Below are positions 62,471 through 64,000 of a stretch of 64,000 nt of DNA, piece by piece (within the stretch, counting starts at the first letter, position 1; each line of letters opens with the position of its first letter). The stretch is from contig CM119269.1 of NCBI GenBank assembly GCA_051294375.1, forward strand, positions 12,192,896-12,256,895. The letters are read 5' to 3'. Source of the stretch: Paraspadella gotoi. Taxonomy: Eukaryota; Chaetognatha. Below the pieces are notes generated by a model. That model worked only from the letters and a program-made list of their open reading frames with translations. It was not told where the DNA came from and did not search any database. The position numbers and the translations under genes are program-made.

Positions 62471-63695
62471 AATAAGGAGTTGATTTTATAAACGGATAAG
62501 TCGTGGCTTCGTGAACCGTCCACCAATCACCAAACGCCACAGGCGAAGATTGGCGCGCTTAAGAGAGAGAGACAGAAAAACTGCGTCACAAAAAGTCTTT
62601 TAAATTCAATCGCGTGACGTGGATTTCACATCGTCCAGCCGGTTGAAAAAAAGACGATGTAAGCGATTTAGTTTTAAGAGGATCAATTAAATTTAGCGAA
62701 TGATTTATAATTAAATTTAATCCGAAAAAATAATAACCGTCGACCCTGAACCGACGTTCCAATGATGGCCTTTACTTATAGACATTGAAATTGCACATTG
62801 CACAATGCAAATTGCACATTGCACAATACAAATTTCATGTGGACGAACAAGTTAATTGAAACAAGAGTAAATTCTCCCTTTCGGGCAAAACGTAACCAAA
62901 ACATCACATTTCATTACGTTACGTAATCACGCGGAAAGGAAAGCGTTAGAGCGAGGTGACAGGTGACATCGAAGACGACGACGACGACGAACGACGACGA
63001 CGACGACGACGACGAAGACGAGACGACGACGACGACGCACGCTAAGGGGCGCCGGACCACCGGCGACGCTGATCTCTTTTCTCTCCTTAAACGAAAACTC
63101 ATCGAATCCAAATTGGATTGGAGATTTTTCTTCTTTTTTTTTAATTTTGACGACAGAAGATATCGAAGTTTCGATCTTTTCCTTGGAACAGATTAAGATT
63201 GTTTAATTAGTTTTGAGTTTTATAAAAAAAAGTGTGGGTTTTTTTCGTTTTTTTGTGGGGGAACATTTACGTCAATAAGTCAATGTTTACGTAAGGAAGA
63301 CGCCCGGACCCCAATTCCGAGAAGAAGGTTACATTGTGAACAGTTTCTAAACTGAAACTAGTTTCTTAGACTTACGGGTGTGGTGGCAGTAGCGCATGTG
63401 CATGATGTCACAGCCATGGATGTAATGGAAGAGAGTTTTTTCTATGAGATCTTGAGGTTCGTATCCGTTAGGTGGGCCACTCTGTGAGAGGGAGACAGAG
63501 AGATGGAGATAGAGTGTTAGCTCTCCTCTAACACTAGGGTCTAAAGTTTTCATGTCAACATCGCTTTAAAAAGAGATAATATAAAGGTGTTATTGTATTC
63601 AATTGTGTTAATATCGTTTTTGATATTAATATAAAAAAATAAAGGTTCTTGGAGAGAAAGAGAGAGAGAGAAGAGATAGTTTTGGAGATAGGGGT

Positions 63696-63765
<70 letters not shown>

Positions 63766-64000
63766 CGTCTTACCTGGCGTCCAAGAAGATAAGTTTGAGA
63801 TCTAGTGACGCGCGAAACATAAACATGTTTCCGTACATTTTGATTTCTGTGATGGCAGAGGAGGAAGGGAGTGACCGCCTGCGACGAGGCCGACGTTCTG
63901 AGACAAAGAAATCGCAAAGAGAAATCACAAGAGAAATCACAAGAGAAATCACAAGAGAAATCACAAGAGAAATCGCAGTTAATCACAACTGATGAACAAA

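Larger units (their letters stand above)
59382..63897 (-). pseudogene. sim: single-minded exons, second direct copy (noisy)
   Basis: Counterparts of the best chain: 59382-59626 (FVEERAPY exon, indels in the Gly/Ala part), 59687-59819, 59905-60134, 60599-60796 (linker; several indels), about 61112-61262 (PAS-B end; extra bases beside the donor and near LLK), 63376-63481 (one G lost in the GYEPQ part) and 63775-63897 (PAS-B start, two bases shorter). Splice dinucleotides are kept, and no exon shows an excess of synonymous change. I read it as an unmerged allele or unpolished contig. A true second sim locus is possible but less likely. Confidence 0.85.
58971..64000 (-). repeat. sim: Direct duplicate of about 40385-45277 (sim middle exons)
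   Basis: The whole block, exons and introns, repeats in the same orientation and runs off the window edge. Differences are mainly one-base indels and lengths of GA, GAAA and GAC runs. Confidence 0.95.

Noticed and set aside
34363-64000. Several functional sim paralogues in a cluster
   Set aside because: Copies share introns at near identity, differ by indels regardless of codon position, and are bounded by gaps and microsatellites. Assembly duplication or unmerged alleles explain this better.

Overview
This is eukaryotic genomic DNA, almost certainly from an arthropod and most likely a crustacean. The genes are split by GT-AG introns, two nuclear tRNA genes are present, and much of the rest is microsatellite and dispersed repeat. 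The placement rests on a midline-type single-minded gene, non-LTR and hAT-like elements, and very high simple-repeat content; it is an inference. The sequence looks like an unpolished long-read assembly. There are four 25-N gaps and one 10-N gap, and kilobase-scale copies of the same locus that differ mainly by single-base indels.

Layout. 1-18 kb is repeat-dominated. It holds the end of a proline-rich reading frame at the left edge, a dispersed family with subterminal tandem units (1.4-3.1 kb, 10.3-12.2 kb and a fragment at 24.4 kb), a hairpin element (5.7 kb), a tRNA-Asn and tRNA-Ser pair (10.6-10.8 kb), a 708-bp hAT-like non-autonomous element (12.2-12.9 kb), a tRNA-derived SINE candidate (13.6 kb) and a broken LINE reverse transcriptase (16.6-17.2 kb, minus). 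From 18.2 to 25.4 kb a chain of candidate exons on the plus strand may form a gene of unknown function ending in a Gln/Pro/Thr repeat tail. From 26.5 to 30.7 kb there is a clear inward-rectifier potassium channel (Kir) gene on the plus strand in seven recognised coding exons. Its last intron appears to be GC-AG.

From 34.4 kb to the end the window is one gene, single-minded (sim; bHLH-PAS transcription factor, minus strand), present in several overlapping copies. The best chain runs from the PAS-A exon at 54.1 kb to the stop at 38.4 kb. The bHLH exon is not in the window. A noisy inverted copy of the 3' half lies at 34.4-38.2 kb, a noisy direct copy of the middle exons at 59-64 kb, a partial tandem copy at 46.1-47.4 kb, and a duplicated PAS-A block (47.6-48.7 and 53.2-54.3 kb). 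A 4.5-kb intron block is inverted between 48.7-53.2 and 54.3-58.8 kb. Most junctions and gaps sit in or beside GA/CT microsatellites, so I read most of this as assembly artefact or unmerged haplotypes.

The two recognised protein genes (Kir and sim) are not obviously linked in function. I found no CRISPR, operon, or other multi-gene system. The most interesting points are the hAT-like element with an 8-bp target duplication, an unnamed ~270-bp dispersed repeat, the GC-AG intron and Gln pore-lining residue in Kir, and the copy-to-copy comparison that recovers the sim reading frame.
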